A stretch of 64,000 bases of DNA from the NCBI RefSeq assembly GCF_902498995.1, contig NZ_CABVLY010000005.1, forward strand, positions 248,001 through 312,000, in the 5' to 3' direction. A program made the position numbers and the translations under genes. Each line of letters opens with the position of its first letter. The stretch's first letter is position 1. This DNA is from Burkholderia anthina. GTDB lineage: Bacteria; Pseudomonadota; Gammaproteobacteria; Burkholderiales; Burkholderiaceae. Shown here in pieces: positions 35,488 to 45,361 of the stretch. Under the pieces are notes generated by a model that worked only from the letters and a program-made list of their open reading frames with translations, was not told the DNA's origin and did not search any database.

Positions 35488-35753
35488 CGTTGCCTCCTTT
35501 CGGTTTCGTACGGCGTCGCCACCCGCGCCCGGACTCCCGGACTCCCGGACGAACAGCGCGACCGCCATCGTCCGACAGTATAGCGACGCCGAATATGTAT
35601 ATGCATAGATGACCGTACCGCGCTCGATGGCATTGGCGGCGGTACGGCGTCTAAGGGATTTCCCGCCTACGGCAACGTTCGTCGCGCGCCGTCAAAGACT
35701 TATCTCGTCACGCCGTTCCGGCGCGCTCGTTCGACCGACCGACCTCATTCACC

Positions 35754-37307
35754 ATGCGCACACTCTCCCTGAACCAGAAACTTGCTTCGATGATCGTCAT
35801 TCTGTGGCTCGGCCTGCTCGTGATCGCCGGGATCGGCGCGTGGCAGACCCGCGCATCGATGATCACCGACCGCCGCGACCAGCTTGCGACGCTGGTGGCG
35901 CAGGCGACGAGCGTCGCCGACCACTACTACAAGCTGTCGCAGCAGAACGCGCTGCCGGAAGCCGAGGCGAAGCAGAAGGCGCTCGAGGCGATCGCCGCGA
36001 TGCGCTACGGCACCGACGGCTACATCTCGATCAACGACTCGAAGCCGGTGATCGTGATGCATCCGATCAAGACCGACCTCGACGGCAAGGACGTATCGAA
36101 TTTCGCGGATCCGAACGGCAAGCATCTGTTCGTCGAAATCGTGAAGGCCGGCAACGCGGAAGGCGGCAAGGGCTTCGTCGAGTATCTGTGGCCGAAGCCG
36201 GGCGCCGACAAGCCGCAGGACAAGACCAGCGCGGTGCAACGCTTCGCCCCGTGGGACTGGTATCTCGTGACGGGCATGTACATGAACGACGTGCGCTCGG
36301 CCGTGCTCGCGAGCATCGGCCGCTGGCTCGCGATGACCGCCGTGCTCGGCGCGATCGCGACCGCCGTGATGGTGCTCGTGCTGAGAAGCGTGCGCGCGAA
36401 CCTCGGCGGCGCGCTCGAAGTCGCGCTCGACACCGCGCAACGCATCGCGCAGGGCGACCTGACCGCGCGCGTGAACGTGAAGCACGACGATCGCGGCAGC
36501 CTGCTGCATGCGTTGCACGTGATGCAGGGCGGACTGATCGACATGGTGTCGCGCGTCCGGATGGGCACCGAGAACATCAACGTCGGCGCGAGCGAGATCG
36601 CGTCGGGCAACACGGACCTGTCGCAGCGCACCGAGGAACAGGCGGCCGCGCTCGTGCAGACCGCGTCGAGCATGGACCAGATGACCGCGAACGTGAAGCA
36701 GAACGCGGAAAGCGCCGCGCAAGCCGCGACCCTCGCCGACCAGGCGGCGCAAGTCGCGACGCGCGGCAGCGCGGTGGTCGACGATGTCGTGCGCACGATG
36801 AACGAAATCACCGACCGCTCGCACAAGATCGGCGACATCATCGGCGTGATCGACGGGATCGCGTTCCAGACCAACATCCTCGCGCTGAACGCGGCGGTCG
36901 AGGCCGCGCGCGCGGGCGAACAGGGCCGCGGCTTCGCGGTGGTTGCGGCCGAAGTGCGCTCGCTCGCGCAACGCTCGGCGACGGCCGCGAAGGAAATCAA
37001 GTCGTTGATCGTGTCGTCGAACGAGACGGTCGAGCACGGTGCGACGCTCGTCACGCATGCAGGCGAGACGATGGCCGAGATCGTGCAGTCGATACGGCGT
37101 GTCAACGAGATCCTCGACGAGATCAGCCACGCTTCGCGCGAGCAGAGCTCCGGAATCGAGCAGGTCAATCGCGCGGTGGGCGAGATGGATCAGGTCACGC
37201 AGCAGAACGCGGCGCTCGTCGAGGAAGCCGCCGCCGCCGCGCATTCGCTGCGCGATCAGGCCGAAGCGTTGCGGGAAGCCGTCACGCGGTTCGCGTTGCC
37301 GGCCTGA
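35754..37307 (+). CDS. methyl-accepting chemotaxis protein with single-Cache sensor
   Basis: A 517-residue chemoreceptor. TM1 is near residues 10-30 ([20 protein letters not shown]). The periplasmic part has the single-Cache pattern [20 protein letters not shown], then [20 protein letters not shown] and [15 protein letters not shown]2 is near 192-212. HAMP follows, then the signalling domain with the conserved hairpin [20 protein letters not shown] and [18 protein letters not shown]. There is no CheB/CheR-binding pentapeptide at the end (FALPA). The ligand is unknown; Cache domains of this type often sense small carboxylates. Confidence 0.95.
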   Translation: MRTLSLNQKLASMIVILWLGLLVIAGIGAWQTRASMITDRRDQLATLVAQATSVADHYYKLSQQNALPEAEAKQKALEAIAAMRYGTDGYISINDSKPVIVMHPIKTDLDGKDVSNFADPNGKHLFVEIVKAGNAEGGKGFVEYLWPKPGADKPQDKTSAVQRFAPWDWYLVTGMYMNDVRSAVLASIGRWLAMTAVLGAIATAVMVLVLRSVRANLGGALEVALDTAQRIAQGDLTARVNVKHDDRGSLLHALHVMQGGLIDMVSRVRMGTENINVGASEIASGNTDLSQRTEEQAAALVQTASSMDQMTANVKQNAESAAQAATLADQAAQVATRGSAVVDDVVRTMNEITDRSHKIGDIIGVIDGIAFQTNILALNAAVEAARAGEQGRGFAVVAAEVRSLAQRSATAAKEIKSLIVSSNETVEHGATLVTHAGETMAEIVQSIRRVNEILDEISHASREQSSGIEQVNRAVGEMDQVTQQNAALVEEAAAAAHSLRDQAEALREAVTRFALPA

Positions 37308-37390
37308 CGGGGGCGGCCCGGCATCGTCAGGCGTGCCTCACGCCGTGTGCCGGGTCTCCGGTGCCCGGCGCCCGGCCCGGCCGGTTGCGT

Positions 37391-37648
37391 TCAGATACGT
37401 CCGGAATCGACAACCGAAGAATTCAACGCCGCACCGCAGGAAGTCTTGTGTCCGTCGAACGCGGCGGCCCGGCCTTCGACGTTGAAGTCCGGATCGCCTT
37501 CGACGATGGTGCACGTGCCGTGAACCAGGCATGAACACGTGTCGCCGACGCGGGCAACCGCGTGGCCCATCACCTTGCTTGTTGCCGCGCCGGACTCGAC
37601 CCGGCCACCGTGGGTATGGGTATCGCCTACCCGGATAATTCCACGCAT
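37391..37648 (-). CDS. PAAR-domain spike-tip protein of type VI secretion
   Basis: An 85-residue PAAR protein, MRGIIRVGDTHTHGGRVESG followed by HAVARVGDTCSCLVHGTC and DGHKTSCGAAL. The His and Cys residues form the zinc site at the cone tip. It caps the VgrG spike. AGGAGG lies 4 bases before the ATG at 37648. It is the last gene of the vgrG cargo island and converges on the chemoreceptor. Confidence 0.93.
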   Translation of the reverse strand: MRGIIRVGDTHTHGGRVESGAATSKVMGHAVARVGDTCSCLVHGTCTIVEGDPDFNVEGRAAAFDGHKTSCGAALNSSVVDSGRI

Positions 37649-37716
37649 ATATCCTCCTTTGAATGATTTGCGCGACGGTTGCGTGCGCATGCAACGTGCC
37701 GTCGCGCTGACTTGCG

Positions 37717-39198
37717 TTACCACGAATAACCCTGCATGCCGTAATCGGTATCGTGTCGGCGGCCCCACCACGGCAGGTACGCATTGTTTCCGCCGCGTGC
37801 GCGGAACCAGTCTTTGGTCGGATCGATCGGCGTGAGCTTCGACGGTGGCCTGACGATAACCGCGACGGGATGTTCGGGATCGGTTGTCCCGGCAACCAGT
37901 GCGTTGCCGCCGTAGTGATTGACGCGGCCGATCGCGAGCGCCACGTTGGTCAATGCGCTACCGGTTCCCATGTCGCCAAGCAGTCCGGCCGTGTTGAAGG
38001 TCTGCTTCATGTAGTCGTATTCCGGAAGGGTTTCGGTCAACGTTCGTGTGAGCGAAACAAGGCGTGACGACGATGTGTCGCTGGCTTTGCCTGCGTCGTG
38101 GAAGATGTATTCGAGGTCCGGAACCGCTACACCGGCATTGCGTGCTGCTTCATCGATGGTTGCCTTCCATGCCTGTACGGCGCGCGTCGTGCCGACCTTC
38201 CGCTCAAACGCCTGTGTATTGCCGGTTGCGGCCTTGCCGATCCACGCGAGCGGTTCGCGCTCGGTGTTGAAGTTCGGGCCGGCGAGGAACAGCACGACGA
38301 GGTTTTCGTTGATCTGGGCATCCGTGGGCGGGAAGCTCGGTGCGTCCCAGTTGATCGCCCATACGGTCTTGTCGGGGTTCGCCTGCAAGTAGTCCAGCGC
38401 GTTGTTCAGTGATGTAAAGCCGGCATTCGCACCGCCTTGAGTGATTTGCACATCAGGGAGCGTGGGGCGGCTCCACATCGTCGGAAAATGTGGATTTCCG
38501 ATTGAAAACGCTTTTCGAATCGAGTCTCGCAAATAGCTCTGCGATTCGTCTGCGTCGAGTCGATCTGGAATCGCAAGCGCGACACGAATGCCTGCCAGTT
38601 CGCGCCATTCCTTTTTATTGGCTGGGCTAACTGTGTAGAAATACTTTGGATTAGAGGCATAGCGCGAGCGAAGGAGTAGTGGTAACTCAAAGATATACTT
38701 ACGATAAAAGCCTCTAAACGTTTCCTCACCTTCGTTGCCATATGCGATACCTGCTACCGATTGCAAGGTAGTGAAAGACTTTGGATCGGTTCGAACCATA
38801 TCGTCATTCTTGTTCGGTGTGGTAAGCCCTTGCGTCCACAACAATTGCCATTCGGTTGGATAGTCTCTTCGTTGCAACGGATTCAACCAGACTAGGCCGA
38901 CCACCTGAGCGACGAATGGCCTCGTCGGTTCCTCCACTGCTCGCGCGATGCTCCCTGCAGGCTCTTGGGCAGGCACCGCCTGTGCGGGACGCATCATGGC
39001 CGTGGTGAACATAAACACCGCAAGTGCGGCCAAGCCAGGTAAGACAACGAATCGTTTCATCCAATCTCCCATTTCCAAATGTGCCGGGTCGGGTTGTTCT
39101 ACATGTGCCATCAGCGTGGCCATGAGTACGGTGACAAGCATCCATGTCGAAGCGGCGACGACTGCACGTCGCGGCCACGTAGCGATCAGCGTTTTCAA
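37717..39198 (-). CDS. Tla3-like membrane-anchored partner of the Tle3 effector
   Basis: A 493-residue protein with two N-terminal membrane helices (AVVAASTWMLVTVLMATLMA and VVLPGLAALAVFMFTTAMM) and a long soluble part starting FVAQVVGLVWLNPLQRRDYP. By position, size and this opening I take it for the DUF2875 type that includes the lipase adaptor Tla3 of Pseudomonas aeruginosa. It could instead be the immunity protein, since the anchor places the soluble part against the membrane. The start is a TTG at 39198 with GGAGG 6 bases away, overlapping the effector stop (TTGA). Base composition is less GC-rich than the surroundings. Confidence 0.75.
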   Translation of the reverse strand: MKTLIATWPRRAVVAASTWMLVTVLMATLMAHVEQPDPAHLEMGDWMKRFVVLPGLAALAVFMFTTAMMRPAQAVPAQEPAGSIARAVEEPTRPFVAQVVGLVWLNPLQRRDYPTEWQLLWTQGLTTPNKNDDMVRTDPKSFTTLQSVAGIAYGNEGEETFRGFYRKYIFELPLLLRSRYASNPKYFYTVSPANKKEWRELAGIRVALAIPDRLDADESQSYLRDSIRKAFSIGNPHFPTMWSRPTLPDVQITQGGANAGFTSLNNALDYLQANPDKTVWAINWDAPSFPPTDAQINENLVVLFLAGPNFNTEREPLAWIGKAATGNTQAFERKVGTTRAVQAWKATIDEAARNAGVAVPDLEYIFHDAGKASDTSSSRLVSLTRTLTETLPEYDYMKQTFNTAGLLGDMGTGSALTNVALAIGRVNHYGGNALVAGTTDPEHPVAVIVRPPSKLTPIDPTKDWFRARGGNNAYLPWWGRRHDTDYGMQGYSW

Positions 39199-41507
39199 AT
39201 CACACCTCCGACCTTCAGATAGAGATCGCCTTCACGTTCATCCTTGATCGCGTCGGGAATTTCGCCTTCGCTATTCTCGGCATGTACCCACTCGTGAATC
39301 GGTAGATCGTCAAGTTCTCCGAGCTCAAAATATCCGTAATACTTCTTGTTTGGATTGTCTTCCGCAAGACTTTTCCCCAGCCGCCAATCCGCCTCGATGC
39401 GCAGCGATTTGAGTTGTTTCTCCGTCAGGTAGCACAGACCCACAGCGACGTCATACGCCAGTGCTTTCTCGGCATGCTCGGGATTGGTCATCGTCGTAGA
39501 GTGGTTCGTCGGGCTATTGGTCGCGCCACGATCAAGCCAGTCAACGATCTGCTTGTCGCGCCATTCCTTGTAGCCCTCGGGCATTTCGCTTTTGCCGTCT
39601 TCGCCAATCACATGGCCGTCTCGGTCGAGCCATTCGGTATTCAGCGTGCGACGCGCTTCCATCCGCATCAACGCGCGATCCTCGTAGCGCTGCCCGGCTT
39701 CGGTTGCTGCCGTGCCTTGCGCAACGCTGTCCTCGTTCTTTGCCTTGTACTGGTCGTAGGGATCGTCAGTTCGCTTGTCTGCATCGGCTTTACTCGCGTC
39801 GCGCCATGCGGCCGGCGGATCGTTGCCTTCGTTGAAGTCGCTTACTGCATCGCCGTCCTTCGTTTCGACGGGCTGGCCGAACCGCAATGCCTTCGGTGGG
39901 AATGGATCATCCAGCGCCGGAGCGTCCGCTACCACCGTCCAGCCCTTTGGCGGATCGGCGTTCACACGGAGCATGTTCAATGCCGAACTGATGCCGGTCA
40001 CAACGAACATGAGCGGCGCGGTTGCCAGCGTCGCCGCTATCCCCCAAACACTCTCATTGCCTTTAACTGCACCGATCAAATTGAATTTGGCCGGTGGCGA
40101 GGGCGGATACCAGAAGCCCGACTTCGTTCCTGGCTTGCCATGCCGCCAATCGTCTTCCCAATAGCGGTAGGGTTTCTGTACGCCGACCGGAAAGCCCGAT
40201 GCGAATACCCGCTGCGTCAGGATGCTGGCCGCGCCGATGTCATCGAGTTCGTGTTTGCTGATCCCGCGCCAGCCGATGCCCTGAACCGTCACTGCTGAAA
40301 TCACCTGATCGTGCGGACAGCAATACGCGGTGACGCGGCCATACGTCGATCCATTCAAGCCGTGTCGATCGCGATCCTGTTGTGCGGCATACGACCGGTT
40401 GCTTGTCGGCGAGACCCGCTTGTTTTTCATGTCTTCATCAACCTTGTCCACCGGTTGTTCGAAGGCCTTGCGGTTGCCGATAATCGACAGGAATTTGCCG
40501 AAGGTCTTGGTGCGCGCGGCGTAGGTCTGACGACCGCGATGACCGCTCGCGTCTTTCGTTGCGCGTTGCGACCACGTATCCATGAACGTGTCGGATTTGT
40601 ACGGACCGTCTGCATTCGCGAGGCTGTACGGCGCGTTTGCCAGTACATAGGCGTCTGCCACGCAGTGGCCCGTGCCTCCCCACGGATCTTCGACATCGGG
40701 GAATGCGTCGCCGAAGAACGCCGCCGTGAGGCCGACGATGTTGCCTTGGCTATGGCACACCACGGTAATCGGTACATCGGCCTGCATCTGGCGGATCGAC
40801 TCGATCAATTTGGCCAATCGCAAGGCCGCGAGCACACCATACGCGCGGGGCGGCGCGCGGTACAAAGGGCGATTGGTTGGATTGATGCCTTGTACCGTCA
40901 TCCATCCCATCGTTCGATCATCGAGACCGCCATGCCAAAGGTCGGGCAGGCTCGAGCAGCCGTTCGTGAACGGGCCGCCACCCCAGTAGTCCTTTTCGTT
41001 CAAGAAAATCTTGTCGCCGTACTCTTTCAATTCCGCCGCGGTCGCGCGATAGCCCCACCGGAAATGAATGACCGGCGAAAACGACGGCTCGGGCTTGATG
41101 TAGTTACCGGACCAAAGCTTCGGATTCAAGAACCCATCCGGCGTCACGCTCTCCGTGTACTTCGCCGGCGTCAATTGCCCCGCTTCGATGCCGTGATACA
41201 TCATTTGATCGTCGAGTCGCCCGATCCGTCGATTAAGGCCTTTGCATAGCCCTTCCTCCGTCGCATCGAACCATTCGCCCTCCGAGTTCACGCCATGCAC
41301 GAAGATGACGACCCCGGGCAAAGGCATCTGCCTGATGCAGATAAGCGGCGTGTTCTTCGCGAACATCGTCATCCCTTCGACACGGCCAACGATGATCGGT
41401 GGCGGTTCGGGACGCGGCGCGCGTGCGCCGGACACATCCACTTCAGAGCCGGACTCGTCAGTATGAGCATCTACTATCGGTTGCGAATCGCGAAATGAAT
41501 CGATCAT
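39195..41507 (-). CDS. tle3: Tle3-family type VI lipase effector
   Basis: A 770-residue antibacterial phospholipase candidate. The alpha/beta-hydrolase core is clear: oxyanion FVHGVNSEGEWF (H71, G72) and the nucleophile elbow VVCHSQGNIVGLTA with S253. The HSQG form is typical of the Tle3 group. A hydrophobic stretch near residue 490 (IAATLATAPLMFVVTGI) may insert in the target membrane. No signal peptide is present, as expected for T6SS cargo. It lies 18 bases after vgrG and overlaps the Tla3-like gene. AGGAG precedes its ATG. G/C content is below the window average, a sign of transfer. Confidence 0.88.
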   Translation of the reverse strand: MIDSFRDSQPIVDAHTDESGSEVDVSGARAPRPEPPPIIVGRVEGMTMFAKNTPLICIRQMPLPGVVIFVHGVNSEGEWFDATEEGLCKGLNRRIGRLDDQMMYHGIEAGQLTPAKYTESVTPDGFLNPKLWSGNYIKPEPSFSPVIHFRWGYRATAAELKEYGDKIFLNEKDYWGGGPFTNGCSSLPDLWHGGLDDRTMGWMTVQGINPTNRPLYRAPPRAYGVLAALRLAKLIESIRQMQADVPITVVCHSQGNIVGLTAAFFGDAFPDVEDPWGGTGHCVADAYVLANAPYSLANADGPYKSDTFMDTWSQRATKDASGHRGRQTYAARTKTFGKFLSIIGNRKAFEQPVDKVDEDMKNKRVSPTSNRSYAAQQDRDRHGLNGSTYGRVTAYCCPHDQVISAVTVQGIGWRGISKHELDDIGAASILTQRVFASGFPVGVQKPYRYWEDDWRHGKPGTKSGFWYPPSPPAKFNLIGAVKGNESVWGIAATLATAPLMFVVTGISSALNMLRVNADPPKGWTVVADAPALDDPFPPKALRFGQPVETKDGDAVSDFNEGNDPPAAWRDASKADADKRTDDPYDQYKAKNEDSVAQGTAATEAGQRYEDRALMRMEARRTLNTEWLDRDGHVIGEDGKSEMPEGYKEWRDKQIVDWLDRGATNSPTNHSTTMTNPEHAEKALAYDVAVGLCYLTEKQLKSLRIEADWRLGKSLAEDNPNKKYYGYFELGELDDLPIHEWVHAENSEGEIPDAIKDEREGDLYLKVGGVI

Positions 41508-41525
41508 TCAAACTCCTGCACGTGC

Positions 41526-44273
41526 CTATACTTTTTTCTTGATGAACTGCACCGCCAGCCTCTCGACCTGATCGGCATCAACCGACGGCAGCGTGCCCGC
41601 CACGTCGGTCGTCGAATTCGACAGCACCGTGGACGACTTTTTTACCCGGCCGTCAAACCCCGCAGCCGCATCGCCGTCAGTTGGATGGATCAGCTTCGGC
41701 ACGCGGCCAAGTGTGTCCTGGGAGAATTTCGGCATATCCGTATCCATACTGGCCGCCCCACCCCACAAATGCCCCGCCGACTTCACCGTAAAAGTCCCCG
41801 GACACCCCAACTCGATATCGCCCCCGCGCAGCTTCAGATACGCGCCACCGGACGTCACGAACACGACTTCATCGCTCGCCGTACCCGTCAGCGTTCCGCC
41901 CGCCGCGGTCAATTGAATGTTCTTCGCCGAATCGACTTGCGTATCGTCGTTCTGCGACTGAATCGTCACCTTCCCGCGATTCGCGATCGCCGACACGCCG
42001 TCGCTGTGCGCGAACATCGCGACACCGCGGCCGGCATGCAGATTGATACGCTCGCCGCTCGCGACCTGTACGTGCCGCTGCGCGATCTGATCGATGTTCT
42101 CGCCCGCATACACGACATGCGTTTTCGGCGTGACGTTGAGCGACCCCGATTGCGCGCCGAATGCCATCAACGCGGACGCGTCGTCGCCCTCACCGCGCTG
42201 CGCGCCGCCGGGCGTCCAGTTTCGAAACGCATCGGCGATGCCATCCTGGCCCGCGGCATCGACAGCCCGCCCGCCATGCTGGCCGGCATGGTCGCCGAGC
42301 GACTTGAAAAGTTCGGTGCACTGATCGAGCAGGCAAATCAGCTCCTCGCGATCAAGCTGACCGCCGGTCGCCCGTGCACGCGCATAGGTCGACAGCAAAA
42401 TGCCGCGGGCCGCGCGCAACGCCGCAGCGGCATCGGTGCGCAGTTCCGCCCCGTCGCCCCGGTCGCTCCCGTGCCCGCCGTCGCGCGGCTGCGTCAGATA
42501 GCCCAGGTTCAGTTGGGTATGCGCGTGTTCGCTCGCCAACTGCGCGGAGATTTGCGACGGGGTATCGTCCAGACGAAGCTGGTTATGGCGCCGGCCCTTG
42601 ATTTCCCTGGTCTTGATGCCGGACAGGTAGCGATTGCCGGGCAGCGCGCCGGTATCGCTGAAATTCGCGGGCGGGTTCGCACCGTTGCTCAACACGCCGA
42701 TGATGACCAGCCGGTCGGGGTCGCCCGACAGACACCCCAACAGGACTTCCATACCGACCCGCGGCAGGAACAGCGCCCCGAACCCGCTGCCCGCGAGGCT
42801 GGCGCCGACGCGAACGGGCGCACTGTCGCCGGCCGAATCGTTCGTTCCGGCGCCTTGCGCGTGCGCGTGGTCTGCCGGATCGAAGCCGTGTATGCGCACG
42901 CGCACACGGCCGGCCGCATCGCAAAACACTTCCTCGCCCTCGGTGCCGACGATCGTGCCGGTCAGCAGGTGAGCCGGCGGCACATCGATGTTCGGATCGT
43001 AGGCAGGCTTGAGCGGCACGCCGCGCCGCACGCACGTGAAGCGGTTCTCGTAGCGCGTGTCGGTGTGCGCCGATCCGTCGGCAGGCGCCGGGGAAGCGGT
43101 TTGCGCGAGGTTCAGGCTCGCCGCGAAGAGTTCGCTCACGCGCCCCGTCAGAGGCTTCGGCAGGTTGTTCAGGATCTCGTGCCGCACCGACGTGACCACG
43201 AACTGACGGCGATCGACCGGCTTCATGTCGAGCTCGGGGTCGCCCGTCAGCGTGAACCAGTGACCGACCGGCAAATCGCGCACGCTGCCGATCCCGTCGT
43301 AACGCTCGGCTTCGAACTGGTGCGCCAGTATCCGGTCGCGCGTAATGCGATCGTGATCGCGCCACGAATCGCCGACGTGCGGAATGTCGATCGCAACGTC
43401 GGTCAGGAGTTGCGCAAGGTCGTTCCCCGCGTCACCCTGGTCGATGCCGGTGACGGCCATGGAATCGTCCGCGCGAGCCGTCTTGTAATCCCAGGACGGA
43501 CGGCGCACCTTGCCGGACGACACGCTTTGGCGGTGCGCGAACAGCGTCACGGTGTCGCGTTGTCCGGCCCGGGCGTCGCGCGGCTGAAGGCGCAGCGTGC
43601 CGGCCGGTGCTTCCGTCACGCGATACGGGTCGTCGCAGAATATGAGCGTATGCGTCGGCCGCTCGCCACCCGGGCCGGCCTTCGCGAAGACCGTGATGCC
43701 TTCCCGGCGCAGCAGACGCCGGATGAAACGCGCGTCGGACTCGTTGACCTGCCGCGTCAGTTCGCGCACCGGATAGCGTTCGGCCTGCAATCCCGACAGA
43801 TCGAAATCGAACGCACGCGCGAGCGCGACGCTGCGCAGCTTCCATTCGTTCATCAGCGTCGCCAGGATTTCCGTCACGCTGCGCGACCGGAACACGCGGG
43901 CGTTGGTGCGGCGATCCATCAACGACAGCGCGTCGCACACGTGCAGTTGATACACGGTCAGTTCGCCGTCGGATTGACCGGTCCGCACTTCGCGCACGAT
44001 CGCGTTGATCGCCCGCACGCCGCCCCGATCGGTCGTCAGACGGACCGACACGGGCAGGCCGAGAAACAGCGCAGGCGACAAATGATCGTGGGTGGACACG
44101 CAGGTCAGCGTGCCGTCGATGCCCGACATCAGCCCTTCGCGGATATCCGCGTGGTGAAGCGCCAGCAGATGGCCGACCGCGCGTTGCGCCTGCCCGAAAT
44201 GAAGGGCGACCGGCCGCCGGTTCAAGTCGCCCGGACCGGACGCAAAATGCCGGAATGCGGTTGCGGTCGACAT
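41526..44273 (-). CDS. vgrG: VgrG type VI secretion spike protein
   Basis: About 915 residues. The N-terminal half is the gp27/gp5-like spike: HDHLSPALFLGLPVSVRLTT, then YENRFTCVRRGVPLKP. The OB-fold is marked by FCDAAGRVRVRIHGFD and PRVGMEVLLGCLSGDPDRLV. A DUF2345-like beta-helix follows (THVVYAGENIDQIAQRHV, VTIQSQNDDTQVDSAKNIQL). The C-terminus FIKKKV adds a short basic tail that could contact cargo. ATGs at 44279 and 44273 are 6 bases apart; the second has GAGG at 8 bases and is chosen. It carries the downstream lipase out of the cell. Confidence 0.95.
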   Translation of the reverse strand: MSTATAFRHFASGPGDLNRRPVALHFGQAQRAVGHLLALHHADIREGLMSGIDGTLTCVSTHDHLSPALFLGLPVSVRLTTDRGGVRAINAIVREVRTGQSDGELTVYQLHVCDALSLMDRRTNARVFRSRSVTEILATLMNEWKLRSVALARAFDFDLSGLQAERYPVRELTRQVNESDARFIRRLLRREGITVFAKAGPGGERPTHTLIFCDDPYRVTEAPAGTLRLQPRDARAGQRDTVTLFAHRQSVSSGKVRRPSWDYKTARADDSMAVTGIDQGDAGNDLAQLLTDVAIDIPHVGDSWRDHDRITRDRILAHQFEAERYDGIGSVRDLPVGHWFTLTGDPELDMKPVDRRQFVVTSVRHEILNNLPKPLTGRVSELFAASLNLAQTASPAPADGSAHTDTRYENRFTCVRRGVPLKPAYDPNIDVPPAHLLTGTIVGTEGEEVFCDAAGRVRVRIHGFDPADHAHAQGAGTNDSAGDSAPVRVGASLAGSGFGALFLPRVGMEVLLGCLSGDPDRLVIIGVLSNGANPPANFSDTGALPGNRYLSGIKTREIKGRRHNQLRLDDTPSQISAQLASEHAHTQLNLGYLTQPRDGGHGSDRGDGAELRTDAAAALRAARGILLSTYARARATGGQLDREELICLLDQCTELFKSLGDHAGQHGGRAVDAAGQDGIADAFRNWTPGGAQRGEGDDASALMAFGAQSGSLNVTPKTHVVYAGENIDQIAQRHVQVASGERINLHAGRGVAMFAHSDGVSAIANRGKVTIQSQNDDTQVDSAKNIQLTAAGGTLTGTASDEVVFVTSGGAYLKLRGGDIELGCPGTFTVKSAGHLWGGAASMDTDMPKFSQDTLGRVPKLIHPTDGDAAAGFDGRVKKSSTVLSNSTTDVAGTLPSVDADQVERLAVQFIKKKV

Positions 44274-44308
44274 CGCCATGCCCTCGTCATGCTTGCTTCC
44301 GGCCACGT

Positions 44309-44986
44309 CTATTGCACCCCGCCCGACCGGATCGCCGCCCTGTTGCCGGCGAATCCGAGCCCGGCCGCCCGCTGGACCAGCTCGATATCGTTGGTCACGC
44401 CGAGCTTCTTCATCGCGCTGATCTTCTGCGCGCTGACCGTCTGCTTGCCCTTGTTCAGCCGCTGCGCGATCGTCTTGATCGGCACGCCGGCCAGATACAT
44501 GCGAATCACCTCGATCTCGCGCGCCGACAGCTTCACCGGCTGATGGTCGGGTTCGGCGAGTGAGTCGAGCGCGCGCCGCACGAGCGGCGACAGATAGCGC
44601 CCGCCGCTGTAGCTCGAATGGATCGCGGTCACGATGTGGCCGACTTCGTCGAACTTGCTGACGAGGCTGGCGCCGCCGTGCGCGAGGATCGAGCGGAAGA
44701 TCACCGGATTCTCGTTGCCGACCAGTGCGACGATGCCGACGTTCGGGCGCATGCGCCGCAGCCACTCGAACAGCGCGAGGCCATCCATTTGCCTGTCGGC
44801 GCGGATCGAATAGTCGACCAGTGCGATGTCGCATTCGATGCTGCCGAGCGCCGCGGCGAGTTCGCCCGGGGACCGGTAGACGCCGACGAGATCGATCGCG
44901 CACGTGTCGACGGCAATGTGCTCCATGCCCGCCAGCGTCAACGGCCAGTCGTACGCGAAAACGGTGCGAATACTGAATTTCCCCAT
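44309..44986 (-). CDS. RcsB/NarL-type response regulator upstream of vgrG
   Basis: A 225-residue two-domain regulator. The receiver has the phosphorylation Asp in IALVDYSIRAD (about residue 58) and VSKFDEV near its end. The LuxR-type HTH is LSAREIEVIRMYLAGVPIKT with IAQRLNKGKQTVSAQKISAM. It resembles RcsB-like orphan regulators. It ends about 35 bases before vgrG in the same direction, so it is likely part of the island's transcript. No sensor kinase is nearby. Confidence 0.9.
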   Translation of the reverse strand: MGKFSIRTVFAYDWPLTLAGMEHIAVDTCAIDLVGVYRSPGELAAALGSIECDIALVDYSIRADRQMDGLALFEWLRRMRPNVGIVALVGNENPVIFRSILAHGGASLVSKFDEVGHIVTAIHSSYSGGRYLSPLVRRALDSLAEPDHQPVKLSAREIEVIRMYLAGVPIKTIAQRLNKGKQTVSAQKISAMKKLGVTNDIELVQRAAGLGFAGNRAAIRSGGVQ

Positions 44987-45361
44987 GCGCAGTTCCAGAA
45001 GGTTCGCCGGGCCGCGCGGCGCGGAATGCGCGCGCGGCCGGATCGGTGTTGAATCGGCAAGCGAGATATTTTTATCCCGATCGTTATTCTATGAAGCCAT
45101 GCGCGGCAGGGATATCGGACGACGTATAGGACAGCCCTCAGGAACGTAAGACGAGTTTGATATTTGCGCCGATTCGCTCGTTCGGCGGCAACCGGAGCCG
45201 GCCGGACGGCCAACGTTGCAGGCCGCGCGGGCCGCATGGCCGGCCCGCGGGGTAAAATTGCGCCCTTTGCATGCCATTCCGGGCGACCGGCCGGCGGCAG
45301 CGCGCCGATCGCGGCCGCGCGCCGCGCCCGTTCGCCGGCAGCTCGAACGCCCGCTTCTCCC
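44987..45361. other. divergent intergenic region
   Basis: 375 bases between the response regulator and the next rightward gene. The segment at 45055-45105 is A/T-rich (GATATTTTTATCCCGATCG) and probably contains the island promoter. No clear repeat or hairpin was seen. Confidence 0.4.

Noticed and set aside
35528..35550. Tandem CCCGGACT repeats
   Set aside because: Fewer than three copies of an 8-base unit in GC-rich DNA; likely chance or slippage without function.
35620..35700. Flagellar sigma28-type promoter before the chemoreceptor
   Set aside because: A weak CTAAGG with a loose GCAACG at a plausible distance does not match the consensus well enough.
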